From positions 1 to 33,571 of the forward strand of contig CAIOVX010000051.1 in the NCBI GenBank assembly GCA_903861835.1: a DNA stretch of 33,571 nucleotides. The letters run 5' to 3'. Position 1 is the first letter of the stretch. Each line of letters begins with the position of its first letter. Positions 24,508-31,964 of the stretch are shown here, in pieces. This DNA comes from Candidatus Firestoneibacteriota bacterium (lineage in GTDB: Bacteria; Oederibacteriota; D2-FULL-39-29; CAIOVX01). A model generated the notes under the pieces. That model was not told the origin of the DNA, made no database searches, and worked only from the letters and a program-made list of their open reading frames with translations. The translations under genes were made by a program, and so were the position numbers.

Positions 24508-24601
24508 CGTTCTTAACGTTTACAACGTAAGGCAAAACCAAGAACAAATTTGCTCAAGAATCTTTACGTTATGAACGTTACGAACGTTACAAACGTTATA
24601 A
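24508..24601. repeat. Four-unit ACGTTACAA array with 23-bp inverted arm
   Basis: The arms 24508-24530 and 24564-24586 are reverse complements with 3 mismatches; the right arm continues as the 9-bp array ACGTTATGA, ACGTTACGA, ACGTTACAA, ACGTTATAA (24566-24601). It lies just upstream of the M24-fold gene; a like-oriented array lies at that gene's other end. Confidence 0.85.
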
Positions 24602-24613
24602 ACCATTATTGCT

Positions 24614-25339
24614 TTATATTTCGTTAAATATTTGCATTATATTCGCCGCAGCTGCGATTGCCGCGGTATCAGTCCTTAAAATCCTTGAGCCGAGCGAGAC
24701 CGGAATTACTCCCGCGCCCTTCGCGAGCTCCGCTTCTTCGTGAGAGAAACCGCCCTCCGGCCCGATAAACACTATCACTTCCGTAACCGCAGTATCCTTG
24801 ATGACATCTTTAAGGCTCTCACCCTTGTGCACTTCCCAGGGTATAAGCGCGAGCTGCCAGCCGGAGGCACGCTTAACCAGCTCAGCAAACTTCTCAGCCG
24901 GCTGCACTTCCGGGATTACCGTCCGTCCGGATTGCTTGCAGGATTCAACCGCTATTCTTTTCCAGCGGGCGAGTTTATGCTCGAAATTGCCCTGCACCAC
25001 TACCCTTTCGCTGATGACAGGTATGAATTCTTTCACGCCAAGTTCCGTCCCCATACGGATGATGGTATCCATCTTGTCCGACTTGGGAATAGCCTGGGCA
25101 ATGGTGAGGTTTATCTTTGTTTCGCGGGTAACCGTATTCTTCCCTATTATCCTGCCGGCAACCCTGTCCTTACCGATAACTTCAAGGGCCACCTCATATT
25201 CCGCGCCGGTGCCGTCAACGGCCTGAATCTTGTCGCCCGGTTTTAATCTCAAAACATCGCGAATATGCCTGACATCGCTGCCGCTGATGACTACTTCATC
25301 CGCCCTTATTATTTCCGGATCCACGAAAAACCTGTGCAT
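24614..25339 (-). CDS. rsmE: 16S rRNA m3U1498 methyltransferase
   Basis: A SPOUT methyltransferase of 241 residues that methylates N3 of U1498 of 16S rRNA. The N-terminal PUA-like part begins MHRFFVDPE with HIRDVLRLKPGD. The C-terminal SAM-binding knot carries IFIGPEGGFSHEEAEL-like residues and the conserved SLGSRILRTDTAAIAA. It starts 2 bp after the dnaJ stop, a linkage seen in many bacteria (dnaJ-prmA-rsmE), here without prmA. Last gene of the acpS-to-rsmE run. Confidence 0.93.
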   Translation of the reverse strand: MHRFFVDPEIIRADEVVISGSDVRHIRDVLRLKPGDKIQAVDGTGAEYEVALEVIGKDRVAGRIIGKNTVTRETKINLTIAQAIPKSDKMDTIIRMGTELGVKEFIPVISERVVVQGNFEHKLARWKRIAVESCKQSGRTVIPEVQPAEKFAELVKRASGWQLALIPWEVHKGESLKDVIKDTAVTEVIVFIGPEGGFSHEEAELAKGAGVIPVSLGSRILRTDTAAIAAAANIMQIFNEI

Positions 25340-25341
25340 GC

Positions 25342-26433
25342 TTATTTCCCGAAGAGACTCTTCATTTTCTTAAAGAAAGTCTCTCTATTTGGATTTGAAG
25401 AAGCATCCGAGAGTTCAGAGAACTCGCGGAGCAGTTCTTTCTGTTTGTCGCTTAATTTCGCCGGCACTTCCACTATTATCCTGACCAGCTGATCGCCCCT
25501 GCCGCCCTTTTGCAGATCTACAACGCCTTTGTTGCGGTACCTGAATACTTTTCCGTAAGCGGTCCCGGAAGGTATCTTTATCTTCATCGCGCCTTCCAGG
25601 GAGGGGACTTCAATCTCCGCCCCGAGCGCGGCTTCAGGAAAGCTTACCGGCACTTCACAGATTACATCGGCGCCTTCACGCGTGAAGATCTGATGAGGGT
25701 CGACGTTTAAGATGATGTAAAGGTCTCCGCCGTCCTCGCCTTCTCCGCCGACACGCAGCGTTGAGCCGTTGTCAACTCCGGCGGGGATATTCACCTTTAT
25801 TTTTTTTAGTTTTCTTACCTTGCCGTGGCCGCGGCACTTATCGCATTCCTGTTCAATTATCTGCCCTACGCCGCCGCATTTTCCGCAGGGCTTCTGTATA
25901 GAAAAGAAACCCTGAGAGTAGACCACGTGCCCCCTGCCTCCGCACGCGGAACAGGTTTTCAGTTTGGTGCCGTGTTTCGCGCCATTGCCGCCGCAATCCG
26001 CGCAGTTCTCCGAGCGGGATAGTTCTATGGATTTCTCCACGCCGAATACTGCTTCGTCAAAAGCCACGGTCAAGTCATAGCGCAAATCCGACCCGCGTTT
26101 CCGGCCCCTGCCCCCCGAACCGCCTCCGCCGAAGAAACCGTCAAAGATATTTTCGAAGATATCTCCATATCTCTCGTAGGGATCAAAATCGGCGCGGAAA
26201 CCGGAGGAAGAGAGGCCTTCGTGGCCGTAGGTATCATAGATTTTGCGTTTTTCCGGGTCGGAAAGAGCTTCATAGGCTTCACTTGCCTCTTTGAACTTGT
26301 CTGAAGTGGCGTGATCTCCCTGATTTTTATCGGGGTGATATTTTTTCGCGCTCTCGCGGAAAGCCTTTTTTACCTCTTCCGTGGAAGCGGTCTTTGAAAC
26401 TCCGAGAACCTCATAGTAATCTTTCTTTGCCAT
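25342..26433 (-). CDS. dnaJ: Chaperone DnaJ (type I)
   Basis: DnaJ stimulates the ATPase of DnaK and delivers unfolded clients. All type I parts are present in 363 residues: J domain MAKKDYYEVLG with HPD, a G/F-rich linker (GGGGSGGRGRKRG), four CxxCxGxG zinc motifs (CADCGGNG, CSACGGRG, CGKCGGVG, CDKCRGHG) and the C-terminal client domains. I chose ATG 26433, the family N-terminus; an in-frame TTG at 26445 is only 2 nt from the ribosome site AAGGAG, which is itself 14 nt from the ATG. It follows grpE directly, with no dnaK between or near. Confidence 0.94.
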   Translation of the reverse strand: MAKKDYYEVLGVSKTASTEEVKKAFRESAKKYHPDKNQGDHATSDKFKEASEAYEALSDPEKRKIYDTYGHEGLSSSGFRADFDPYERYGDIFENIFDGFFGGGGSGGRGRKRGSDLRYDLTVAFDEAVFGVEKSIELSRSENCADCGGNGAKHGTKLKTCSACGGRGHVVYSQGFFSIQKPCGKCGGVGQIIEQECDKCRGHGKVRKLKKIKVNIPAGVDNGSTLRVGGEGEDGGDLYIILNVDPHQIFTREGADVICEVPVSFPEAALGAEIEVPSLEGAMKIKIPSGTAYGKVFRYRNKGVVDLQKGGRGDQLVRIIVEVPAKLSDKQKELLREFSELSDASSNPNRETFFKKMKSLFGK

Positions 26434-26496
26434 ATAAAAATACAAGTCTCCTTCAATGAATTTCCTGCCGGATTCCGGTATAAAACGGTAGCGCGT

Positions 26497-27102
26497 TTAT
26501 TCAGGAGCTGCGGCTGACTCAGCGGGGTCCTGCGGCGGCTCTTCGTGTTTTTTCTTTGAAATTTTTACCATCGCCGGACGAAGGGTTATGCCCTTAAAAG
26601 AATAACCTGTCCTCAACTCTTCGGCAACAATACCTTCAAGATTCTCGTCTTCCGTCTCTACGGTGCCAACAACTTCATGCCTTAAAGGGTCAAACTTCTG
26701 TCCCGTCGAAACTATTTTTTCAAGTCCCTCCCTCTTCAGCGTCTCGAAGAGGTTATTTTTTATCATTACCACGCCGCTGACAAAGTTCTTATCCAGATCC
26801 TCAGGCGCGGCTTTAACCGCCATATCAAAATTGTCGAGAATAGGCAGCAGCCTGCTCACCACGCCGGAAGCCGCGTATTTGGCAAAATCCTCTTTTTCTT
26901 TTGAGGTACGCTTGTGAGTGTTGTTTAGCTCGGCCAGGGCGCGCAGGTATTTGTCCTTGTAATCGGCAGCCTCCAGTTTCCATTTCTCCTGCTCTGCGGG
27001 CTCTTTCTTTTCGCCCTGTTTTTCGGCAGAAGGCAGTTTCCCGTTATCCGGAGACTGCTCCTTTTTATGCTCTTCTTTATTATGTTTGTGCTCGTCCTTC
27101 AT
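26497..27102 (-). CDS. grpE: Nucleotide exchange factor GrpE
   Basis: GrpE releases ADP from DnaK. The 201-residue protein has a very charged, disordered N-terminus (Lys, Glu, His-rich, about 1-40), a long coiled-coil helix, and the C-terminal beta domain with FDPLRHEVVGTVE and GYSFKGITLRPAMVKIS, the family signature. It starts 5 bp after tsaE and ends 63 bp before dnaJ. I see no CIRCE element (TTAGCACTC/GAGTGCTAA) near it, so HrcA control is not supported. Confidence 0.93.
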   Translation of the reverse strand: MKDEHKHNKEEHKKEQSPDNGKLPSAEKQGEKKEPAEQEKWKLEAADYKDKYLRALAELNNTHKRTSKEKEDFAKYAASGVVSRLLPILDNFDMAVKAAPEDLDKNFVSGVVMIKNNLFETLKREGLEKIVSTGQKFDPLRHEVVGTVETEDENLEGIVAEELRTGYSFKGITLRPAMVKISKKKHEEPPQDPAESAAAPE

Positions 27103-27107
27103 AGTCC

Positions 27108-27548
27108 TTATTCACCTTTCGGGGAGCTAAATTTAAGATTTCTTACGCTAAATTCCCTTAAATTCCCCCCTATCGTTTTAATGTCTATATATACACTATT
27201 TTCAGGCAATAATCCCGAGATTTTCTCCGCCCACTCAACCAGCGTAACGCCTTTGCCGTAAAAATATTCTTCATAGCCTATATTCTCGAGATCGGCGTTA
27301 TTCTTTAGCCGGTAACAATCAAAGTGGTAGACCGGAACTCTGCCCTCATAAATATTTATGAGGGTGAAGGTAGGGCTTTTTACTTCCCCGGAAAAACCCA
27401 GAGCTCTGGCAATGCCCTTGGAGAGGTAAGTCTTCCCCGCCCCAAGCCCGCCGTTCAAAGCAACCACGGCGCCAGGAATTAATTTCTTTCCCAGTTCTTC
27501 TCCGAGAGCTATTGTTTCCCCGACGCTCTTAGTTTTAAAGGAAAGCAT
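27108..27548 (-). CDS. tsaE: tRNA t6A biosynthesis ATPase TsaE
   Basis: TsaE is the ATPase of the TsaB-TsaD-TsaE complex that makes threonylcarbamoyl-adenosine at A37 of ANN-decoding tRNAs. The 146-residue protein has the P-loop GGLGAGKTYLSKGIA (34-48), SPTFTLINIYEG and the conserved HFDCYRL, at normal length. It overlaps the end of thiL by 14 bp and precedes grpE by 5 bp. tsaB and tsaD, often close by, are not in the window. Confidence 0.93.
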   Translation of the reverse strand: MLSFKTKSVGETIALGEELGKKLIPGAVVALNGGLGAGKTYLSKGIARALGFSGEVKSPTFTLINIYEGRVPVYHFDCYRLKNNADLENIGYEEYFYGKGVTLVEWAEKISGLLPENSVYIDIKTIGGNLREFSVRNLKFSSPKGE

Positions 27549-28467
27549 CGTAGCCTCCGCGGGGTAAAGCTTTGGCTTTTCCGCCGCTGAAAACTTTCAC
27601 ACCCTTCCCGGCCGGCAGCATCCTGCCGAGAACCGTGAACTTTGAATATTTACTTCCGAGTTTCAAGGCCGTTCCCAGAAATTCCGCGGGAACGCTTAAC
27701 AGCAGTTCGTAGTCTTCTCCTCCGGAAAAAGCAGCCGAAAGAGCCTTGCGCCGGTTGCCGCCGGAAAGCTTCAGCGCGGCTTTTGAGAGAGGCACCAGTT
27801 CCTCATATATCAACGCGCCCGTTTTGCTCTCGGCGCAAAGGTGGTAAAGTTCGCTTGAAAGGCCGTCGCTTATATCTATCATTGAACTTACCAGCCCCCG
27901 CCCGCAAAGCGCCGCGGAGAGCTCCGGTCTCAGAGGAGGCAGCCAGGCACTATTTTTTTTAAGCGCGGCTGCGCCATTTCCGAGTTCCCCCGTCACGAGG
28001 ATATAATCGCCGGGCCGTGCGCCGCCTCTGGTAACCGCTTTGCCCGAAGCGACTTCGCCGAGCGCCGTAATACTTATCACAAGTTTTTCAGACCTGACGG
28101 TATCTCCTCCGACAATTTTAACGCCAAACTTATCCGCGCACTTTCTCAAGCCGGCATAAAGCGAGAGCGCCGCACGCATAGAGCCCTTCTCTCGCAGTCC
28201 CACCGCGACAAGCGCGTAAAGCGGTTTCCCGCCGCACGCGAGAATATCAGAGATATTCGCGGCCATTGACTTATAGCCGACAGCGGAGAGCCCCTGGGAT
28301 AAGCGAAAATGCACCCCTTCGACCAGCATATCGGAAGTGGCAAGCGTTTCAAAACCGGGAGCGGGCCTGAAAGCGGCGCAGTCATCGCCGATGCCGAGCA
28401 CAAGAGCTCCCGACGGGCGGCCTGCGGCCTTCCTGAGCCTTTCTATGATTTTGAATTCTCCGGGCAT
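27535..28467 (-). CDS. thiL: Thiamine-monophosphate kinase
   Basis: ThiL phosphorylates thiamine monophosphate to the active cofactor thiamine diphosphate. Family motifs are all present in 310 residues: LGIGDDCAAF (24-33), TSDMLVEGVHF, VGGDTVRS, ISDGLSSEL and SGGEDYELLLSVP. Start ATG is preceded by GGGAG at good distance. It lies 36 bp after a radical SAM gene and overlaps tsaE by 14 bp. No TPP riboswitch was recognisable upstream. Confidence 0.93.
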   Translation of the reverse strand: MPGEFKIIERLRKAAGRPSGALVLGIGDDCAAFRPAPGFETLATSDMLVEGVHFRLSQGLSAVGYKSMAANISDILACGGKPLYALVAVGLREKGSMRAALSLYAGLRKCADKFGVKIVGGDTVRSEKLVISITALGEVASGKAVTRGGARPGDYILVTGELGNGAAALKKNSAWLPPLRPELSAALCGRGLVSSMIDISDGLSSELYHLCAESKTGALIYEELVPLSKAALKLSGGNRRKALSAAFSGGEDYELLLSVPAEFLGTALKLGSKYSKFTVLGRMLPAGKGVKVFSGGKAKALPRGGYDAFL

Positions 28468-28503
28468 TTAAATTGCTCCCTATTTAATCAGACCTGCTTT
28501 CTC

Positions 28504-29877
28504 TTAGTGCTTCGCTTTGAAAACAAAATGCAGCACTCCGCTCAGCGCGTCCTTAAGGTTTGAAGGCCTCAGCGTTCCGATTGCCAGTTTAATAAGCTTA
28601 AACGGTCTAAAGTAAAAGCTTCTGTAAGCCTTCTTGACATAACCTTCAACCAGCGCGCGGTCAATATAGCCGAAATCGAAATAACTTTTGCGGTCGAACT
28701 GGCTGTAAGAACTCCAGTCAGAGGTGTCAATTTTCCCTTCCTTTTTTATCACTTCAAAAAGGCGGGTCCCGGGAAAAGGAGTTGCCACGGAGAACTGAGC
28801 GAAATCAAGCTCCGTCTTTAGAGCGAAATCAACCGAATCCTGCAGGGTAGCGGCAGTCTCGCCCGGGCTTCCCATAACGAAAAAGCCTACAGTCTTCAAA
28901 CCCGCCTTCTTGGCAATACGTATTGCCTTTCTTATTTCTTCGAGGTCTATTTTTTTCCCGATAGAATCCAGCATTGCCTGATTGCCGGACTCTATCCCAA
29001 ACGCAATTCTGTAGCAGCCGGACTGCCGCATTAGCCCGGCCAGTTCTTCATCAAAAGCGTCCGCTCTTATTCCGTTGGGCGTCGTCCAGGGCAGAGTAAT
29101 TCTCTGTTTAATTATCTCCCTGCAGATATCCTTGGCGCGGTCCAGGCGTATATTAAAGAGGTCGTCCTGAACGGAAATCTCCTTTACCCCGTGTTTTTCA
29201 ATAAGCCAGCGCCACTCGGCAGTGACGCTCTCTTTGGATCTGAACCTGTACCTTCTGCCGTAGACCCCTTTAAAACAGAAAACGCAGTCATAGGGGCAAC
29301 CGCGGGAAGTCAGTATGTTTGCCGCGGGAGTTCTCCCTGAAATTAGCGGCTGGGGGTTCGTATAGTTTTTCTTGAGGTCAGGAAATAAATGATACGCGGG
29401 GAACGGCAGGGAGTCAATATCTGCCAGCGGCTCCCTTGCGGGACCTTCAACAAGTTTTCCTCCGCGCGCGCTCACTAACCCGGCAATGCCTTCAGTCGCG
29501 CCGCCCTTTTCCAGGGCTGCACAGAGTTCAAGCATGGTCTGCTCGCCCTCGCCTTTCACCACAAAATCCACAAAAGGAAGAGCGGCTGATTCCGACGGGA
29601 TCGCCGAGACATGCGGGCCGCCGATTACGGTTATGACGCCGAGTTTTTCTTTAGCCTCTTTCAAAACCCGCCAGGCTTCATTTACTGTAGGTGTGGTCGC
29701 AGTTACTCCGACCAGATCGGCATTTTCAATTTTCGCGTCCGGAGTGACTCTCAGGTCTATTACTGTTACCGAGTGCCCTGCTTTCTCCAGTACCGCCGCT
29801 ATGTAGGCCAGTCCGAGCGAGATAGTTCTCGCGCGTATCCAGATCTGTTCCCGGGGCTGAACCAGCGTAATCCTCAT
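28504..29877 (-). CDS. B12-binding radical SAM protein (BchE/HpnJ-like superfamily)
   Basis: A 457-residue protein with an N-terminal cobalamin-binding domain (1-125; VTVIGGPHVSAIP, VVKGEGEQTMLEL), a canonical radical SAM cluster motif SRGCPYDCVFC (C194, C198, C201), FGIESGNQAMLDSIGK and a C-terminal helical region (YFRPFKLIKLAI) of the kind seen in members acting on lipids. The substrate is unknown. It serves as a useful internal comparison for the paralogue at 9928, whose cysteine spacing is different. A GGAGGAAG site precedes the ATG. It is inserted between nnr and thiL in an otherwise housekeeping run. Confidence 0.87.
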   Translation of the reverse strand: MRITLVQPREQIWIRARTISLGLAYIAAVLEKAGHSVTVIDLRVTPDAKIENADLVGVTATTPTVNEAWRVLKEAKEKLGVITVIGGPHVSAIPSESAALPFVDFVVKGEGEQTMLELCAALEKGGATEGIAGLVSARGGKLVEGPAREPLADIDSLPFPAYHLFPDLKKNYTNPQPLISGRTPAANILTSRGCPYDCVFCFKGVYGRRYRFRSKESVTAEWRWLIEKHGVKEISVQDDLFNIRLDRAKDICREIIKQRITLPWTTPNGIRADAFDEELAGLMRQSGCYRIAFGIESGNQAMLDSIGKKIDLEEIRKAIRIAKKAGLKTVGFFVMGSPGETAATLQDSVDFALKTELDFAQFSVATPFPGTRLFEVIKKEGKIDTSDWSSYSQFDRKSYFDFGYIDRALVEGYVKKAYRSFYFRPFKLIKLAIGTLRPSNLKDALSGVLHFVFKAKH

Positions 29878-29940
29878 GCTTCCTCCGATTAAAAAAAACC
29901 GTAACCTGCAGAAATACCGGGCAAAATCTAAATGCTTGGT

Positions 29941-31494
29941 TTACTTGGAAATGGTCTTCCTGATTGCGGCAGGTATATTTGCCGTCACATCGGAAGCTAT
30001 CAGGCCGTGTTCCCCGTAAATATCCCTCGCCAGATCACCCGCGAGCCCGTGGATATAGGTTCCGAGTATAGCGGCATTCAGAGGTTTCGAGCCCTGCGCG
30101 ACGAAAGAGGCAATAACACCGGTCAGGACATCCCCCGTGCCGGCGGTCGCCATCCCGCAATTACCGGTAGAGTTTACAAAAACCTCTCCGTCAGGCGAAG
30201 CCGTGACCGTGCGGGCGCCCTTAAGCACCACGATGACACCAAACTTTTTGGCAAACTCGCGCGCCGTTTCGACGCGGGCGCCCTGAACAAATTCCACGTT
30301 CATACCAATTAGCCGGCTCATTTCTCCCGGATGCGGAGTGATGATGACCGGGGCCTTTGTCTTAGCGAACTCCTCGACGTGGTTTGCCATCAGGGTAAGT
30401 CCGTCCGCGTCAAGCACAAGCGGAATCGGACACTCCGCGACGAGCATTCTCACGAAAGCAGCGGTCTCTTTGTCCCTTCCAAGACCGGGGCCAAGCGCCA
30501 GCACATTGTAACCCTTTAGCAGTTCCAGCAAACGCGAGCCGGCTTTGAGCGAAAGAGTCTTAGCGCCGGTCTCCGGCAGAGGCAGAGTCATTAACTCTAA
30601 AGTTTTGGCTTCTACTATGGCGCAGGAACTCTCGGGAACTCCCAGGGTGACAAGCCCGCAGCCCGAACGCAGCGCGGAAATTCCGGCCATACAGGGCGCT
30701 CCCGTCATGCCGGGGCTGCCGCCCGCGACAAATACTTTTCCGAGCGTTCCTTTATTGCAGTCCTGCCCCCGAGGGGGAAACAGGACAGCAACATCTGAGA
30801 CCTCGACAAGATTGGTCCTGATACTTTCCCTGTCGACAGCCTTTTCCGGTATGCCTATGTCCGCCAACACGACCTCACCGGCGAACTCTATTCCGGGATA
30901 GATGCAAAGCCCAAGTTTATTCAGACCAAAAGTAACGGTATAATCGGCTTTTATGCAGGCGCCTGCGCTCTGCCCGCTGGAGGCGTTAAGCCCGGAAGGC
31001 AGGTCAACCGAGACGACAAGACAGGGAAGCGAGTTCACAAAATCAATTACGTTGGAGAGAAACCCCGAAACTGCCCCGCGAAATCCGGTGCCGAGCAGCG
31101 CATCAACAATCACATCGCAGGAGGAGAGTTCTTCCTTGAGCGCTTCAAAATCCTTTGAGAGGGTTATATGCCTGACCTTTACGCGTTCCTTCAAGCACTT
31201 AGCGAGATTTAGTTTTACATCTCCGTCCGCTTCCTCTTTCCGGGCGAACATCACCGTCTCTACAATACATTTTTTCTTTGCCAACAGGCGGGCAACAACC
31301 AGCCCGTCCCCTCCGTTGTTTCCTTTTCCGCAGAGCACCAGCACGCGGGGAGGTTTGCCCGCTGAAAACTTGCCTGAGATAAAGTCAGTCACGGCCCGTC
31401 CCGCGTTTTCCATAAGGACTTCGCTCTTTATTCCGAGCTCCGCGGCAGCCTTTCTGTCAATGCGCCGCATTATGTCGCCGGTTGCTATCTTCAT
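29941..31494 (-). CDS. nnr: Bifunctional NAD(P)H-hydrate epimerase / ADP-dependent dehydratase
   Basis: Repairs hydrated NAD(P)H. The N-terminal epimerase (about 1-215) shows NAGRAV, GNNGGDGLVVARLL and the PSGLNASSG motif; the C-terminal ribokinase-like dehydratase (about 225-517) shows GSPGMTGA, DADGLTLM, TPHPGEMSRL and the catalytic GTGDVLTGVIA. Full length at 517 residues. It starts 5 bp after acpS, a frequent bacterial pairing, with a GAGGAT ribosome site. Cytoplasmic. Confidence 0.94.
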   Translation of the reverse strand: MKIATGDIMRRIDRKAAAELGIKSEVLMENAGRAVTDFISGKFSAGKPPRVLVLCGKGNNGGDGLVVARLLAKKKCIVETVMFARKEEADGDVKLNLAKCLKERVKVRHITLSKDFEALKEELSSCDVIVDALLGTGFRGAVSGFLSNVIDFVNSLPCLVVSVDLPSGLNASSGQSAGACIKADYTVTFGLNKLGLCIYPGIEFAGEVVLADIGIPEKAVDRESIRTNLVEVSDVAVLFPPRGQDCNKGTLGKVFVAGGSPGMTGAPCMAGISALRSGCGLVTLGVPESSCAIVEAKTLELMTLPLPETGAKTLSLKAGSRLLELLKGYNVLALGPGLGRDKETAAFVRMLVAECPIPLVLDADGLTLMANHVEEFAKTKAPVIITPHPGEMSRLIGMNVEFVQGARVETAREFAKKFGVIVVLKGARTVTASPDGEVFVNSTGNCGMATAGTGDVLTGVIASFVAQGSKPLNAAILGTYIHGLAGDLARDIYGEHGLIASDVTANIPAAIRKTISK

Positions 31495-31499
31495 CCGTT

Positions 31500-31871
31500 T
31501 TATCCTCGAATCGCGACCATGGCCACGGCGTAATTCTTATCCTGCGAAATGGTCAGGGATACATGTTTTATCTTTTTCATAAAGGCGAGTTTTTTTCCCG
31601 GAAGCACGTTAATGTAGGGCTTGCCGAATTTATCTTTGGAGACTTCCATATCAGTCCAGTTTAGCCTTCCCTGCCAGCCGGAACTCACCGCCTTAAGAAA
31701 GGCTTCTTTGGCCGCGAACCTGCTGGCGAAATGCGGGTAAGGCGTTTTCTTTGACAGGCAGTATTTTATCTCTTTCGCGGTGAAAAGTTTTTTCAGGCGA
31801 GCCCTGCGGTGGGCGCAGATATCCCTTATTCGTTCGACTTCCACTATGTCTATACCGTAATTTATCTCCAT
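31500..31871 (-). CDS. acpS: Holo-[acyl-carrier-protein] synthase
   Basis: AcpS transfers phosphopantetheine from CoA to acyl carrier protein. The 123-residue protein begins with the metal-binding GIDIVEVERI and has RFAAKEAFLKAV, the Mg2+-binding segment, plus GKPYINV. The late motif usually SISH reads TISQD, a conservative oddity outside the metal site. No Shine-Dalgarno site precedes the ATG; instead a near-consensus promoter predicts a leaderless mRNA. It is the first gene of the run to rsmE and is divergent from the membrane protein at 31965. Confidence 0.93.
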   Translation of the reverse strand: MEINYGIDIVEVERIRDICAHRRARLKKLFTAKEIKYCLSKKTPYPHFASRFAAKEAFLKAVSSGWQGRLNWTDMEVSKDKFGKPYINVLPGKKLAFMKKIKHVSLTISQDKNYAVAMVAIRG

Positions 31872-31877
31872 CTTCTA

Positions 31878-31907
31878 AATATAGCAAAATAAGTCCGGAT
31901 AAGTCAA
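31878..31907 (-). promoter_or_regulatory. Strong predicted leaderless promoter of acpS
   Basis: On the minus strand TTGACT (31902-31907), 18 bp ending in TGC, then TATATT (31878-31883); 6 nt (TAGAAG) separate the -10 box from the acpS ATG. The transcript should begin at or within a base of the start codon. Confidence 0.7.
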
Positions 31908-31929
31908 TGCGGGCGGCCGGCGGTTCAGG

Positions 31930-31959
31930 TTGTCTTTTCAGGCGTTTTTGTGCTAAATT
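31930..31959 (+). promoter_or_regulatory. Predicted leaderless promoter of the divergent membrane protein gene
   Basis: TTGTCT (31930-31935), 18 bp ending in TGC, then TAAATT (31954-31959), with only 5 nt (AACTT) before ATG 31965 and no ribosome site. It mirrors the acpS promoter, with 22 bp between the two -35 boxes. Confidence 0.6.
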
Positions 31960-31964
31960 AACTT

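Noticed and set aside
24485-24547. N-terminal extension of the M24-fold protein
   Set aside because: The extension reads through the upstream repeat; ATG 24484 has a good ribosome site.
23333-24601. CRISPR-like array
   Set aside because: The repeats are 9 bp, contiguous, and without unique spacers of 25-40 bp; no cas gene is present.
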